From Streptomyces sp. CB01201 (GTDB lineage Bacteria > Actinomycetota > Actinomycetes > Streptomycetales > Streptomycetaceae): a stretch of 64,000 bases of DNA. Shown here one piece after another: positions 34,840 through 44,300 of the stretch; the first letter of the stretch is position 1; each line of letters begins with the position of its first letter. Under the pieces are notes generated by a model. That model saw nothing but the letters and a program-made list of their open reading frames with translations, searched no databases and was not told where the DNA came from. The position numbers and the translations under genes were made by a program. Location: positions 248,001-312,000 of the forward strand of contig NZ_NNBJ01000006.1 of assembly GCF_002803085.1 (NCBI RefSeq). The letters run 5' to 3'.

Positions 34840-35495
34840 GGGTTCTCCCCCTTGATGATCTTCGGCAGGTCCTTGGTGTAGTCGGCGACGGTGGCGTCCT
34901 CGCCGTACAGGACGTAGCCCTGGTCGGTCTTGGGGGAGAAGGCGATGACCTGGGCCCCGTGCATCGAGACGACCTTGCCGTCCTTGTCCTTGGTGGCCGG
35001 GTCGATGCCGATGCCGATCGAGCGGGCGCCCTTCTGGATGGTGGCGAAGTCGCCGGTCAGGCCGATGAAGGACGGGTCCTGGCCCTTGAGCCACTGGCCG
35101 AGCGAGGCGGGGGTGTCGCGGTCCGGGTCGGTCGTGACGAAGACGACCTGGAGCTTGTCCTGGTCGGCCTTGGGCAGCGACTTCTTGGCGACGGCGATGT
35201 TGCCCATGGTGAGCGGGCAGACGTCGGGGCAGTGGGTGTAGCCGAAGTAGATGAGCGTCGGCTTGCCCTTGGTCTCGGCGCGGAAGTCGAACTTCTTGCC
35301 GCTGGTGTCGGTGAGGACGAAGTCGGGCTTGGTGAACGGCCGGTCGAGCAGCGTCGCGGCCTGGGTCTTCGCCGAGGCGGACACGTCGGCGACGGGGCTC
35401 TTGGAGCCGCTGTCGCCGCTGCCGCCGCACGCGGTCAGGGTGAGCGCCGCCGCCGCAGCCAGAGCTGCGGCGGTCAGCGCGGTCTTGGTGCGCAT
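34836..35495 (-). CDS. sco: Sco/SenC copper chaperone lipoprotein
   Basis: A 219-residue lipoprotein (lipobox TLTACGGS) with a thioredoxin-like fold. The copper ligands are the CPDVC pair after YFGYTHC and the His in SMHGAQVIAF. It delivers Cu to CuA of cytochrome oxidase and, in S. lividans, influences development through GlxA. ATG 35495 lies 53 bp after ycnI. Confidence 0.95.
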   Translation of the reverse strand: MRTKTALTAAALAAAAALTLTACGGSGDSGSKSPVADVSASAKTQAATLLDRPFTKPDFVLTDTSGKKFDFRAETKGKPTLIYFGYTHCPDVCPLTMGNIAVAKKSLPKADQDKLQVVFVTTDPDRDTPASLGQWLKGQDPSFIGLTGDFATIQKGARSIGIGIDPATKDKDGKVVSMHGAQVIAFSPKTDQGYVLYGEDATVADYTKDLPKIIKGENP

Positions 35496-35548
35496 GAGGT
35501 GATTTTCCGGTCTTTTCCGGTGGATGGGGTGCAGGTGCGGGGTGCGCG

Positions 35549-36280
35549 TTACGCGGAGCGGCGGCGTCCGGCGAATACGCCGAAGGCCACCCCGGCGACG
35601 CCGACGACGATGCCCACGACGGCGAGGATCCGGGCGGTGTTGTCGGTGTCCGACGACGAGGAGGACGAGGCCTGGGTCTTCTGGCCGGACGCGCTCTTGT
35701 TGTCGGCGGTGGGCGCCGCGTCGTCGTCCCCGCCGGCCGCGGCGGCGGTCAGCTGAAGGGTGGGAGCCGGGTTGGCGGGCTCGGGCGCGCCCTTCTTGGC
35801 CTCCTCGATCCAGCGCACGACCTCGTTGTTGTCGTACGTCTGGAGCGCCTTGAAGACGAGCTGGTCGGTGTCGGTGGGCAGTGAGCCGATGGACAGCGGG
35901 AACTTCTGGAACTGGCCGGACTCGATCGCCCCGCCGCTCCAGGTCACCTTGGTGACGGCCTCGTTGATCTGCTTGCCGTGCACGGTCAGGGGCTTGTCCA
36001 GCTTGGACTTGGTGACCTCGACGTTCCAGCCCGGGACCGGCTGCGGCATGACGGACGCCAGCGGGTGGTCGGTCGGGAAGTTGACCTCGACCTTGACCGT
36101 CTTGGCGTTGTCGCGCTCGTTGGGCACCTTGAAGTCGACGACGGCGTAACCGCCCTTGGCGGCCGCCCCCTCGGGCTGGACGGTGACGTGGGCGAAGGCC
36201 GTTCCCGAGAGCAGCAGGACGGAACCCGCCGCGATCGAGGAGACGACGGCGACACGGGTGCGCGAACGGGCAGCGTTCAT
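35549..36280 (-). CDS. YcnI-family (DUF1775) copper-binding membrane protein
   Basis: A 243-residue protein with a signal peptide ending GTAFAHVTVQPEGA, so the mature N-terminal His can bind Cu(II) as in YcnI. A beta-sandwich domain (about 30-160) includes PTDHPLASVMPQPVPGW. It ends with a Ser-rich spacer, a membrane helix (ARILAVVGIVVGVAGVAFGVF) and RRRSA, so it is anchored outside the cell. First gene of the copper operon. Confidence 0.92.
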   Translation of the reverse strand: MNAARSRTRVAVVSSIAAGSVLLLSGTAFAHVTVQPEGAAAKGGYAVVDFKVPNERDNAKTVKVEVNFPTDHPLASVMPQPVPGWNVEVTKSKLDKPLTVHGKQINEAVTKVTWSGGAIESGQFQKFPLSIGSLPTDTDQLVFKALQTYDNNEVVRWIEEAKKGAPEPANPAPTLQLTAAAAGGDDDAAPTADNKSASGQKTQASSSSSSDTDNTARILAVVGIVVGVAGVAFGVFAGRRRSA

Positions 36281-36386
36281 GGCAGAGACACTCCAGTGAG
36301 CAGGAAGGGTGGGGACGTCCACCGCGCACGGGTGCACGGGGACCCGCGACACCACTCCTGCGGTACGTGAGGGGAGTGGGCCGCGT

Positions 36387-37229
36387 TCAGGCTGCGAGGG
36401 CGTACGCCGGGGGCGGGCCGCGCCTGATCACCGAGTGCTGAAGTGCCGCCCCGGGCAGGGGCAGCGCCGCGCGGGGATCCGTGCCGGCCGCGCGCGGGCG
36501 CCGGCCCGCGGCGGACAGGAGCCCGGCACACAGGGCCGCCGCGAAGGACAGGGCCCGGCGCAGGGAGCGTACGGAGGCGGCCTCGGCCGCGGTCGTGACG
36601 GACTCGGCGGCCAGTCGCACCGCCCCGAACAGGGCGGCCTCGCCGCGCCGCAGCAGCCAGCCGGTGGCGAGCGCCGCCAGCAGATGGCAGAGCAGCATGG
36701 GCAGCGTCGGCAGCAGCGAGGCGGCGAGCGACGCGGAGCCGGTGCCGGAACCGCTCGGGACCGGCATCATCCCGGCCATGTGGGACATGCCGGGCATCGC
36801 GGCATGGCCCGCGACCCGGGTGGGGTCGATGCCCGCGTCCGTGACGATGCGCCGGGCGTCCGCCGCGCTGAGCGGGGCGGCGCCGTTTCCGCAGAGCAGC
36901 TTGGCGGCGAACTGGACCACCGGGAGGTCCCCGGTGGACCCGGTGCCGGCGGCGGAGGCCGTGTGCTGGCCGACGCCGAACAGGGTGTGCAGGCCGAGCT
37001 GTCCGGCCGCGAGGGCGCCCGCGATCGGCGCGAGCGAACGCTCGCGCCCGGCGAGCGGTGCCACCACTGCGAACACCCCGAGGAAACCGGCGAGCAGTGT
37101 CCACCACGGGACGCTCGCACAGGCCGCCATGACGTGTCCCATCGCGGACAGCACGACGCAGACCGCGGCGAACACCGCGGCCCGGAGCAGCCGGAGACCG
37201 GCGCCTGCTGGGGCGTGGGGGGTAGACAT
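36387..37229 (-). CDS. Membrane protein with Met/His-rich loop, upstream of copper operon
   Basis: A 280-residue protein with about five hydrophobic segments (LRAAVFAAVCVVLSAMGHVMA, WWTLLAGFLGVFAVVAPLAG, LLPTLPMLLCHLLAALATGW among them). The outer loop reads HAAMPGMSHMAGMMP, a Met/His cluster typical of Cu(I)-binding proteins. It is 106 bp upstream of ycnI on the same strand and probably part of the same copper system. No family name is certain. Confidence 0.8.
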   Translation of the reverse strand: MSTPHAPAGAGLRLLRAAVFAAVCVVLSAMGHVMAACASVPWWTLLAGFLGVFAVVAPLAGRERSLAPIAGALAAGQLGLHTLFGVGQHTASAAGTGSTGDLPVVQFAAKLLCGNGAAPLSAADARRIVTDAGIDPTRVAGHAAMPGMSHMAGMMPVPSGSGTGSASLAASLLPTLPMLLCHLLAALATGWLLRRGEAALFGAVRLAAESVTTAAEAASVRSLRRALSFAAALCAGLLSAAGRRPRAAGTDPRAALPLPGAALQHSVIRRGPPPAYALAA

Positions 37230-37478
37230 GGCGGGGCCATCATCGCACTGCGCTTACCCGCTCCATACGGCAGGTCCGGAAGGTCGTCTTTGATACGGGG
37301 CGGGGGTTCCGGTGAAGCGGAGGGGAGGCGTCCGGGGTGCTTTACACCGGCGTGCGGGGCGCGTACATCCGCCGAATGGGCGCCATCACGTCAAGAGGTG
37401 GCTTACCAAGGGGTAGTTGCGGCAATACTGCGCCCGTAGAGAGAAGGCCTTGTCGAGCCGCAGCCAGGAGGCTGGAGC

Positions 37479-37937
37479 ATGAGCATCTGGTGGTCTCTCC
37501 ACTTGCGGCGCGAGGCTGCGAGCGTTCCGCTCGCCCGTCGTCTCCTGCTCGGCACGATGGAGACCGCCGGGGTCGATCCCGACATCTCCTACGACCTGTC
37601 GGTCGCCCTCAGCGAGGCGTGCGCCAACGCGGTCGAGCACGGCGGGGACCCGGTGCCGGACAGCGCGTCGGCGGCCTACCGGGTCACCGCCTACCTCGAC
37701 GGCGAGAAGTGCCGCATCGAGGTCGCCGACTCGGGGCCGGGCTTTCCCGCGCGGCGCGGCCGGCGTCCCGCGCTCGCGGCCAGAACGGGCACCCTGGCCG
37801 AACACGGCAGGGGCCTCGGCCTCATCGAACAGCTCGCCGACCATGTGCACTTCAGGAACCGGCCCGGCCGGGGCGCGGTGGTCAGCTTCGACAAGATCCT
37901 GAAATGGCGCGAGGGCGCGCTGCTCAAGGTGTCCTGA
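37479..37937 (+). CDS. RsbW-like ATP-binding regulator (anti-sigma kinase type)
   Basis: A 152-residue GHKL ATPase with N box SVALSEACANAVEHGGDP, G1 box VADSGPGFP and G2 box GTLAEHGRGLGLIEQL. This is the HATPase_c_2 family used to phosphorylate anti-sigma antagonists or bind sigma factors in Streptomyces. ATG 37479 follows GGAGC. The SpoIIE-type phosphatase two genes further on may act in the same pathway. Confidence 0.88.
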   Translation: MSIWWSLHLRREAASVPLARRLLLGTMETAGVDPDISYDLSVALSEACANAVEHGGDPVPDSASAAYRVTAYLDGEKCRIEVADSGPGFPARRGRRPALAARTGTLAEHGRGLGLIEQLADHVHFRNRPGRGAVVSFDKILKWREGALLKVS

Positions 37938-37985
37938 GCGGCGCGCCCCCGGCGCTGACGGACGAGCCGGCCGACAAGAGCCGAA

Positions 37986-39455
37986 TCAGGCCTGCTTGAC
38001 CTGGGCCATCCACGCCTCGACCTCGTCCGAGCGGCGCGGCAGCGCGGCGGAGAGGTTATCGTTGCCGTCCTCGGTGACCAGGATGTCGTCCTCGATCCGG
38101 ACGCCGATGCCGCGGTACTCCTCGGGCACGGTCAGGTCGTCGGCCTGGAAGTAGAGACCGGGCTCGACGGTCAGGCACATACCCGCCTCCAGGTCGCCGC
38201 CGACGTACGTCTCGGTGCGCGCGGCCGCGCAGTCGTGGACGTCCATGCCGAGCATGTGACCGGTGCCGTGCAGGGTCCAGCGGCGCTGGAGGCCGAGCTC
38301 CAGGACCTTGTCGACGTCCAGGTCGCCGAGCAGGCCCCACGAGACGAGCTTCTCGGCGAGCACGCGCTGGGCGGCGTCGTGGAAGTCGCGGTAGGGAGCG
38401 CCCGGCTTCACCGCCGCGATGCCCGCCTCCTGGGCCTCGTACACCGCGTCGTAGATCTTGCGCTGGAGCGGCGAGAAGGTGCCGTTGATCGGCAGGGTGC
38501 GCGTGATGTCGGCGGTGTAGAGCTCGTTGGTCTCCACGCCCGCGTCCAGGAGCAGCAGGTCGCCGGAGCGGACCTCGCCGTTGTTGCGCACCCAGTGCAG
38601 GGTGGTGGCGTGCGGGCCCGCGGCGCAGATCGAGCCGTAGCCGATGTCGTTGCCCTCGACGCGGGCGCGCAGGAAGAACGTTCCCTCGATGTAGCGCTCG
38701 CTGGTCGCCTCGGCCTTGTCGAGCACCTTGACGACGTCCTCGAAGCCGCGGGCGGTCGAGTCGCAGGCCTTCTGCAGCTCCGCGATCTCGAACGCGTCCT
38801 TCACCAGGCGCGCCTCGGACAGGTACACGCGCAGCTCTTCGTCGCGCTCGGCGGTGACCTTGTCGGTGAGCGCGGCTTCGATGGCCGCGTCGTGGCCCCG
38901 CACGTTGCGGACCGGACCGGTTGCCTCCGCGAGGGCCCCGGCCAGCTCGCGGACGTCCTTGGCGGGCAGCCCGAGCAGCTGCTCGGCCTCGGCCAGGGAG
39001 TGGCGGCGGCCGACCCACAGCTCGCCGGTGCCCGAAAGCCAGAACTCGCCGTTCTCGCGGTTGGAGCGGGGCAGCAGGTAGATCGTCGCCTCGTGCCCGT
39101 CCTCGGTGGGCTCCAGGACCAGGACGCCGTCCTCGGTCTGATCACCGGTGAGGTACGCGTACTCGGTGGAGGCGCGGAAGCTGTACTCGGTGTCGTTGGA
39201 GCGGGTCTTCAGGTTGCCCGCGGGGATCACCAGACGCTCGCCCGGGAAGCGCCGGGAGAGCGCGGCGCGACGGTCGGCGGTGTGGCCGGCCTGCGCGATC
39301 GGCTCCAGGCCGCGCAGCTCGGTGTCGGCCCAGCCGGACTTCATGTTCTCGGCCAGCTCGTCGGAGACGCCCGGGTACAGGCCGTTCTTCCGCTGCTGGA
39401 TCGGCTTCTCGTCGGTGGTCTCTTCCGGGGTCGCCGGGGCGAGCTCCTCTGACAC
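37986..39455 (-). CDS. pepP: Aminopeptidase P (Xaa-Pro aminopeptidase)
   Basis: A 489-residue M24B metallopeptidase removing N-terminal residues before proline. N-terminal AMP_N domain about 40-190; catalytic domain with metal ligands in LLLLDAGVETN, TADITRTLP, HGTGHMLGMDVHD, LTVEPGLYF and GIGVRIEDD. GTG 39455 has AAGGAG five bases upstream and is preferred to ATG 39491. Intact and of usual length. Confidence 0.94.
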   Translation of the reverse strand: MSEELAPATPEETTDEKPIQQRKNGLYPGVSDELAENMKSGWADTELRGLEPIAQAGHTADRRAALSRRFPGERLVIPAGNLKTRSNDTEYSFRASTEYAYLTGDQTEDGVLVLEPTEDGHEATIYLLPRSNRENGEFWLSGTGELWVGRRHSLAEAEQLLGLPAKDVRELAGALAEATGPVRNVRGHDAAIEAALTDKVTAERDEELRVYLSEARLVKDAFEIAELQKACDSTARGFEDVVKVLDKAEATSERYIEGTFFLRARVEGNDIGYGSICAAGPHATTLHWVRNNGEVRSGDLLLLDAGVETNELYTADITRTLPINGTFSPLQRKIYDAVYEAQEAGIAAVKPGAPYRDFHDAAQRVLAEKLVSWGLLGDLDVDKVLELGLQRRWTLHGTGHMLGMDVHDCAAARTETYVGGDLEAGMCLTVEPGLYFQADDLTVPEEYRGIGVRIEDDILVTEDGNDNLSAALPRRSDEVEAWMAQVKQA

Positions 39456-39554
39456 GTCTGCTCCTTGGTACGACACTGGGCCGCCTTCCATCGTACGGGT
39501 GTGCGGAAGGGGGTCCAGGGTCCTAGTGCCTCTTACCGGGGCGCAGGCGTGTCC

Positions 39555-40925
39555 CTAGGCGAAGCGGGCCGCGAGCATCACCACGTCCTCGGCGCCGTCC
39601 GCCTCGTCCAGGCCGTCCGGAAGGACCGTGCGCAGTACGTGGTCGAGCACGGCGTCCGGATCGTCGCGGATCGCCTTGGGGACGCTCGCCGCGGCCGCGT
39701 GCAGCCGGGCGAAGGCGCGGTCCATGGGCTCGCCGGTGCGGTGCAGCAGCCCGTCGGTGTAGAGCAGCACCGTTTCTCCGGGGTCGGGCGACAGCTCCAC
39801 GCTGGGCGCCTCCCAGCAGGCCAGCATGCCGAGCGGCGCCGAGAGCGAGGTCTCCACGAACTCGGTGCGCCGGTCCCCGATGACCAGCGGCGGTGCGTGT
39901 CCGGCCCCGGCCAGGACGATCTTGCGCCGGGCGGGCTCGCAGTAGGCGAACAGGGCGGTCGCCGAGCGGGCCGGCTCGGTCAGGCGCAGCAGCAGTTCGA
40001 GGTCGGAGAGCACCGCGACCGGGTCCTCGCCCTCCATGACGGCGTACGCCCGCAGGCTGGCGCGCAGCCGGCCCATCGCGGCCACGGCGCTGGGCCCCGC
40101 GCCGGTGACGGAGCCGACCGCGAGGCCGAGCGCGCCCTCCGGAAGCGGCAGCGCGTCGTACCAGTCGCCGCCGCCGCGCGGCCCGGTGCGGTGGCGGGCG
40201 GCCAGCTGGACGCGGGCGACCCGGGGCAGCCGGCTGGGCAGCAGCTCCTCGGCGACGGTGGCCACATGGGTGCGGGCGCGCTCCAGCTCGATGAGCCGGG
40301 CCAGGTGTTCGGCCGCGTACCGGATGTAGAGGCCGGCCAGGTGCCGCTGGCGCTCGACGGGCTCCGCGCTCTCGTCGTACAGCCAGACGGCGGCGCCGAG
40401 CCGGCCCGCCGACTCGGCGGCGAGGGGCAGCGCGTAGCTGGCGGCGTAGCCCAGGCGGGCGGCGACCTCGCGGTGGCGGGGGTCGAGCCCGTCGCCCTCC
40501 GCCATGAGGTCGCAGCCGCCGTCGGCGCCGGGGAGGCCGTCGAGGATGCGGCCGTACGCGGTGACGCTGCGCGGCACGGTCTCGATGTGGCCGAGGTCGG
40601 CGTGGGCGAGCCCCAGGCCCTTGGTGACGGTCGGGCCGAGCCCGTCGGAGGGCTCCAGGACGACCAGGCCGCGGCGGGCGCCGACCAGGGCGGCGCCCGC
40701 CTTCAGGAGTTCGTCGAGGGCGTCGTCGAGGACGGTGGTGCGGGCGAGGCGCTCGGTGAGTTCGTGGAGCGTGGTGAGGTCGGAGACCCAGCCGGCGAGG
40801 CGGTCCTGGAGCACCGCGCCGGGCGGGGTGTGCGCGACGGGCGAGGGCAGCGGCGCATGAGTGTGCGCGGGGGGCGGAACGGCTGGATCGATTCCAGCCA
40901 CTTTCGGCAGGTGAGGGGCGCTCAT
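39555..40925 (-). CDS. GAF-SpoIIE-type phosphatase with an altered active site
   Basis: A 456-residue protein: GAF domain (about 50-230) followed by a PP2C/SpoIIE domain (about 240-455) with GGGDWYDALPLP, LLYTDGLLHR and GAEDVVMLAARF. The usual GDVxGxG reads VGSVTGAG, so one metal-binding Asp is Ser and activity may be reduced. ATG 40925 (MSAPHLPKVAGID) is chosen because the 41 codons between it and ATG 41048 have only about half GC in the third position, unlike coding DNA here; the longer start cannot be excluded. Confidence 0.85.
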   Translation of the reverse strand: MSAPHLPKVAGIDPAVPPPAHTHAPLPSPVAHTPPGAVLQDRLAGWVSDLTTLHELTERLARTTVLDDALDELLKAGAALVGARRGLVVLEPSDGLGPTVTKGLGLAHADLGHIETVPRSVTAYGRILDGLPGADGGCDLMAEGDGLDPRHREVAARLGYAASYALPLAAESAGRLGAAVWLYDESAEPVERQRHLAGLYIRYAAEHLARLIELERARTHVATVAEELLPSRLPRVARVQLAARHRTGPRGGGDWYDALPLPEGALGLAVGSVTGAGPSAVAAMGRLRASLRAYAVMEGEDPVAVLSDLELLLRLTEPARSATALFAYCEPARRKIVLAGAGHAPPLVIGDRRTEFVETSLSAPLGMLACWEAPSVELSPDPGETVLLYTDGLLHRTGEPMDRAFARLHAAAASVPKAIRDDPDAVLDHVLRTVLPDGLDEADGAEDVVMLAARFA

Positions 40926-41483
40926 GGCAGCCGGCTTTCCGACTGGTCGATTCTGCGCAATAGCATCGCAAACCCCCATGTCATTCTGCGCCGCTATCAG
41001 TGCATCCACATGTACACGCACAAGTGAGGGGATGTCCAGCATTGTCATAGCGGGACTATTGGTGTCCGTGGGGCGTAGAAGTTGGCCAAAAAATGATCCT
41101 GGTGGCCCGGTGCTGGGGTCGACTGAGGCCGTTCAACTGTGCGTCGTTTCAACCGCGTTGGGTACGTAATCGGTGTGGTCCGGGGCAGTTGAGGGCGCCT
41201 CGGAACCTTGTGGTCGGCCTGAGCGTCTTAAGAGCCGTCCGGCCACGCCCCATCCCCGAGCGGCGGGGTTTTTGTACGCAGGACGGCAAGCGCCACGTAC
41301 GCGCCACCCTTCGCCATGCTTTAAATGGTTACGGGCAGTGGCCGTCGCAGCCAGTGGTGACCGTCCGTGTTCGGTCCTGGCGGGTGCCCCGTACCGCAGG
41401 TTCACAGAGCGAGTACGCGCAGTGAAGAGATGCACACATGGTGTGATGTGGACTCGGCGTTCAACGGAAAGGAACGAGCGCTC
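40926..41483. other. 558-bp gap with a possible leader or small RNA
   Basis: No convincing gene, apart from the possible 5' extension of the phosphatase to 41048. It holds divergent promoters for the phosphatase and the prim-pol-family gene and a terminator-like hairpin with five Ts at 41254-41273. Confidence 0.55.
41254..41273 (+). terminator. Intrinsic terminator with T run upstream of a gene
   Basis: CCCCG (41254-41258) and CGGGG (41264-41268) form a stem followed by TTTTT. Such a T run is rare in this GC-rich window. As it lies 210 bp before the next plus-strand gene, it may end a small RNA or work as an attenuator. Confidence 0.6.
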
Positions 41484-42146
41484 ATGCGCGAGATCCTCGG
41501 AAGGCGACGCAGGTTCCGGTTCCGGCGCAGTGAAAGGGCTGCTCAGCTCGGCGCCGCGCTGACCTGTGCGACCCAATGGAAATGGCCCGTGCTCCCCGGC
41601 GTGGGACTGGCCGCGGACGGGCGCGGCTGTGCCTGTCCCGACCCTGAATGCGTGGTGCCCGGGGCGCACCCCTTCGACCCCGTACTGCTCGCGGCGACCA
41701 CCGACGAGCGCATGATCCGCTGGTGGTGGACGAACCGGCCGGACGCGCCGGTCCTGCTCGCCACCGGCGCCGGAGCACCCTGCGCGATCAGCCTCCCGGC
41801 CCTGGCCGGCGCCCGGGCGCTCGCCGCCCTGGACGCCATGGGCGTGCGGCTCGGCCCGGTCGTGGCGACACCCACCCGGTGGTCGCTCCTGGTGGCTCCG
41901 TACTCGATGGAGCGCCTGGGCGAACTGCTCTACTCCAAGGACTGGGTGCCCAGTTCGCTGCGGTTCCACAGCGAGGGCGGCTACTTGGTGCTGCCCCCGT
42001 CGCGGACCGGCAAGGGGCAGATCCGCTGGGAGCGTCCCGCGTCGGGATCCGGCGGGCCCTGGCTGCCGGATGTGGAGGCGGTGGTGGACGCGCTGGTCGA
42101 GGCGAGCACCAGCGCCCCGGACGGCGGGAGCCGGCTGGCGTACTGA
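41484..42146 (+). CDS. Prim-pol family protein lacking catalytic residues
   Basis: A 220-residue protein of the bifunctional primase/polymerase (AEP) family. It begins RRSERAAQLGAALTCATQW and has a cysteine pair GRGCACPDPECVV, as such proteins do. The AEP catalytic motif hhhDhD is replaced by APCAISLPAL, and the second-motif His is missing (TPTRWSLLVAP). It is therefore unlikely to polymerise. ATG 41484 follows AAAGGAA. It is chromosomal, 5.6 kb left of the integrated element, whose own prim-pol is intact. Confidence 0.8.
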   Translation: MREILGRRRRFRFRRSERAAQLGAALTCATQWKWPVLPGVGLAADGRGCACPDPECVVPGAHPFDPVLLAATTDERMIRWWWTNRPDAPVLLATGAGAPCAISLPALAGARALAALDAMGVRLGPVVATPTRWSLLVAPYSMERLGELLYSKDWVPSSLRFHSEGGYLVLPPSRTGKGQIRWERPASGSGGPWLPDVEAVVDALVEASTSAPDGGSRLAY

Positions 42147-42351
42147 GAGCGGGCGGGCCCGGAAACGAGCAGGCGGGAGCCGGGCCGCCCAATGAGCGAG
42201 AAGGCGGTCCGGTTCCCGGGCCGCCTTCACTCTTTCGGGTGCGAGCGGGCCCTGGTTGTACGGGAATTGGGCGTGCGCATCACGGGACGCCCGGTTTCCG
42301 TGGATATCTTCGGCCCACCATCAGGAATTCCAGGGCAGGCGGGTCCCCTCC

Positions 42352-42894
42352 ATGAATCTCCAGCACCTCCGCGTCGCCGGGCTCACCGCCGTCGTGGTGG
42401 GCACCGTGCTGCTGCCGCTCGTCGCCTCCGCGGGGCCGGCCGGAGGACCCGAGCACAAGAGCGCGGCGGATGACGCAAAAAGTTCCCTCGGGGCGGCTCT
42501 CGTGCGGATGAACAAGCCACTGGGCCGGGCCGCGCTGGACGCCACCGCCCACTGCGGGCCCGAACTGGTCTCCCCCGAAGGGGTCGAGGCGCAGACCTGT
42601 GTCCTGCGGCAGGGGCGTGACACCTGGGCGCGTACCTACTACCGCAATGCCACCGGTCAGGAGTTGCGCGCGGTGCTGACGCTGATGGGCCCGGGCGGGC
42701 GGACCGTCGAGACGAACTGCCGGGTCGCGGCCGACGACCAGCCGGATTCCTGCGAGAGCCCGCGGCAGGGCCGGACCGGCGGATCCGCGGACGCGGGGGC
42801 GTACTCGGCGATCGCGGAGTTCTCGGGGGCGGGAGAGGACTCACCGCTGCTGCTGCGTTCCGGTAGCAACTCATCGGAACCCGCGGCTCGTTGA
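42352..42894 (+). CDS. Secreted hypothetical protein with four cysteines
   Basis: A 180-residue protein with a signal peptide (VAGLTAVVVGTVLLPLVASAGPAG) and four cysteines in the mature part (AHCGPEL, QTCVLRQ, ETNCRVA, DSCESP), probably two disulphides. No recognised domain. ATG 42352 comes after CCCCTC with a weak ribosome site. Followed by a strong terminator. Confidence 0.72.
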   Translation: MNLQHLRVAGLTAVVVGTVLLPLVASAGPAGGPEHKSAADDAKSSLGAALVRMNKPLGRAALDATAHCGPELVSPEGVEAQTCVLRQGRDTWARTYYRNATGQELRAVLTLMGPGGRTVETNCRVAADDQPDSCESPRQGRTGGSADAGAYSAIAEFSGAGEDSPLLLRSGSNSSEPAAR

Positions 42895-42914
42895 CCGAAC
42901 CCGCACATGGAAGG

Positions 42915-42954
42915 GCCCGGTCGCTGGCGACGGGGGATGCACCAGCGACCGGGC
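42915..42954 (+). terminator. Hairpin terminator after the secreted protein gene
   Basis: GCCCGGTCGCTGG (42915-42927) pairs perfectly with CCAGCGACCGGGC (42942-42954), followed by TCTT. It separates the secreted-protein gene from the convergent SEC-C gene. Confidence 0.8.
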
Positions 42955-43088
42955 TCTTAGAACGGTAACAAGAGATCGGTCGTTCGCAAATTCGATCTCG
43001 GTAATTCGGACACCGATTTACCTGTCAGTACGGGGAGTTGTGACAGGAGTCACCTGTTCCGGGGTCCGAACCGCCTCTTCCGTCACTC

Positions 43089-44054
43089 TCAGCTGAGGGT
43101 CACTTGGCGGTTGGTGAGCCCGCCGCGCGCCCGGCGCTCCTCCGCGGTCAGCGGCTCCTCGCTGGCCAGCGCCCCGGCGAGCCGCTCGGCGAACTCGGCG
43201 GCCGGCTTCTCGCACTCCTCGGCGCCCATGTCGCTCGGCAGGTCCCACACCGGCACGGTCAGACCGTGCGCCCGGAAGGATCCGACGAGACGGGTGCCCT
43301 CGCCGAGCGAGGACGTGCCGGCCGCGTGCAGCCGGGCCAGCGCGTCGAGCAGCTTCTCCTCGGCGTGCGGCATGACCCACCGCAGGTGGTTCTTCTCCGG
43401 CGTCTCGCACCAGTAGGAGGAGTCGACCGACTTCAGCCGTACGGTCGGGATCGCGGCGGCGTTGGCGCGCTCCAGGGAGGCCGCCACCTCGGTCGCGGCA
43501 CCCTCCGCGTCCGGCACCCAGAACTCGAAGCCGGTGTGCACCTCGGGCTCGAAGGCCGCGGCCGGGTCGAGCAGGTCCTGAAGGCGTACGCCGTCGGGCT
43601 CGGCGCGCTGGGCGGCGACCGGCGAGCCGGGCTCGGCGATCAGTGCGCGCTTGAGGGTGTCGGCCAGGTCGCGGCTGAGGTCGCCGGAGGGGGTGTCGTT
43701 CTGGAGGCCGAGCAGTACCGAGCCGTCCTCGCGGCGCAGCGCGGGCCACGCCATCGGCAGCACGGTCGCGAGGGTCACCGCCGGCACGCCCTCGGGCAGG
43801 CCGCCCTTCAGGGTCAGCGGGACGGTCGCGGCCGGGACCAGCTCGCGCAGCGCGACCCAGTCGCACTCGCCGGCCAGGCCCTCGAAGGGGCGCTGGACCA
43901 GCTCGGTCACGGCGTGCGACGCGGCCCGCCCGTGACAGGCCTTGTAACGGCGGCCGGAGCCGCAGGGGCAGGGCTCACGGGCCCCGACGACCGGGATCTC
44001 CCCGTCGCTGATCTGCGGCTTGCCGGCCTTCGCCTGGGGACGCTTCTTGGCCAT
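43089..44054 (-). CDS. DUF5926-type protein with SEC-C zinc motif
   Basis: A 321-residue protein. Near the N-terminus is a SEC-C zinc-binding motif, [16 protein letters not shown], as found at the end of SecA and in many other proteins, where it binds zinc and often nucleic acid or ribosomes. The remainder matches conserved streptomycete proteins (DUF5926, from memory). The start [12 protein letters not shown] is basic. Role unknown. Confidence 0.82.
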   Translation of the reverse strand: MAKKRPQAKAGKPQISDGEIPVVGAREPCPCGSGRRYKACHGRAASHAVTELVQRPFEGLAGECDWVALRELVPAATVPLTLKGGLPEGVPAVTLATVLPMAWPALRREDGSVLLGLQNDTPSGDLSRDLADTLKRALIAEPGSPVAAQRAEPDGVRLQDLLDPAAAFEPEVHTGFEFWVPDAEGAATEVAASLERANAAAIPTVRLKSVDSSYWCETPEKNHLRWVMPHAEEKLLDALARLHAAGTSSLGEGTRLVGSFRAHGLTVPVWDLPSDMGAEECEKPAAEFAERLAGALASEEPLTAEERRARGGLTNRQVTLS

Positions 44055-44170
44055 GGTGGGGCTCTCTCCCGACTGCGGTGGTGCGGTGTCGCTGTGTCGG
44101 GCGCGAGCCTAGCCGCACGCACCGGCCCCGGGCGGCCGAGCCGGTTTCCCGGCCCTGCCCCGGAGGCGGT

Positions 44171-44265
44171 CGGCGTGCCCGCGGACCGCCGCGCACGGCC
44201 ACGGGCCCGGACCGCGCTCGGCGTGCCCGCGGACCCGCCGCGCACGGCCACGGCTCTGGACCGCG
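44171..44265. repeat. Two tandem copies of a 48-bp GC-rich repeat
   Basis: CGGCGTGCCCGCGGAC...GCACGGCCACGG starts at 44171 and again at 44219 with few changes. It lies in the gap between the SEC-C gene and the RsbW-like gene and has no coding signal. Confidence 0.6.
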
Positions 44266-44300
44266 GCCGGCCCCGGTCCGCGGCCGGCCTGCGTTCCCGG

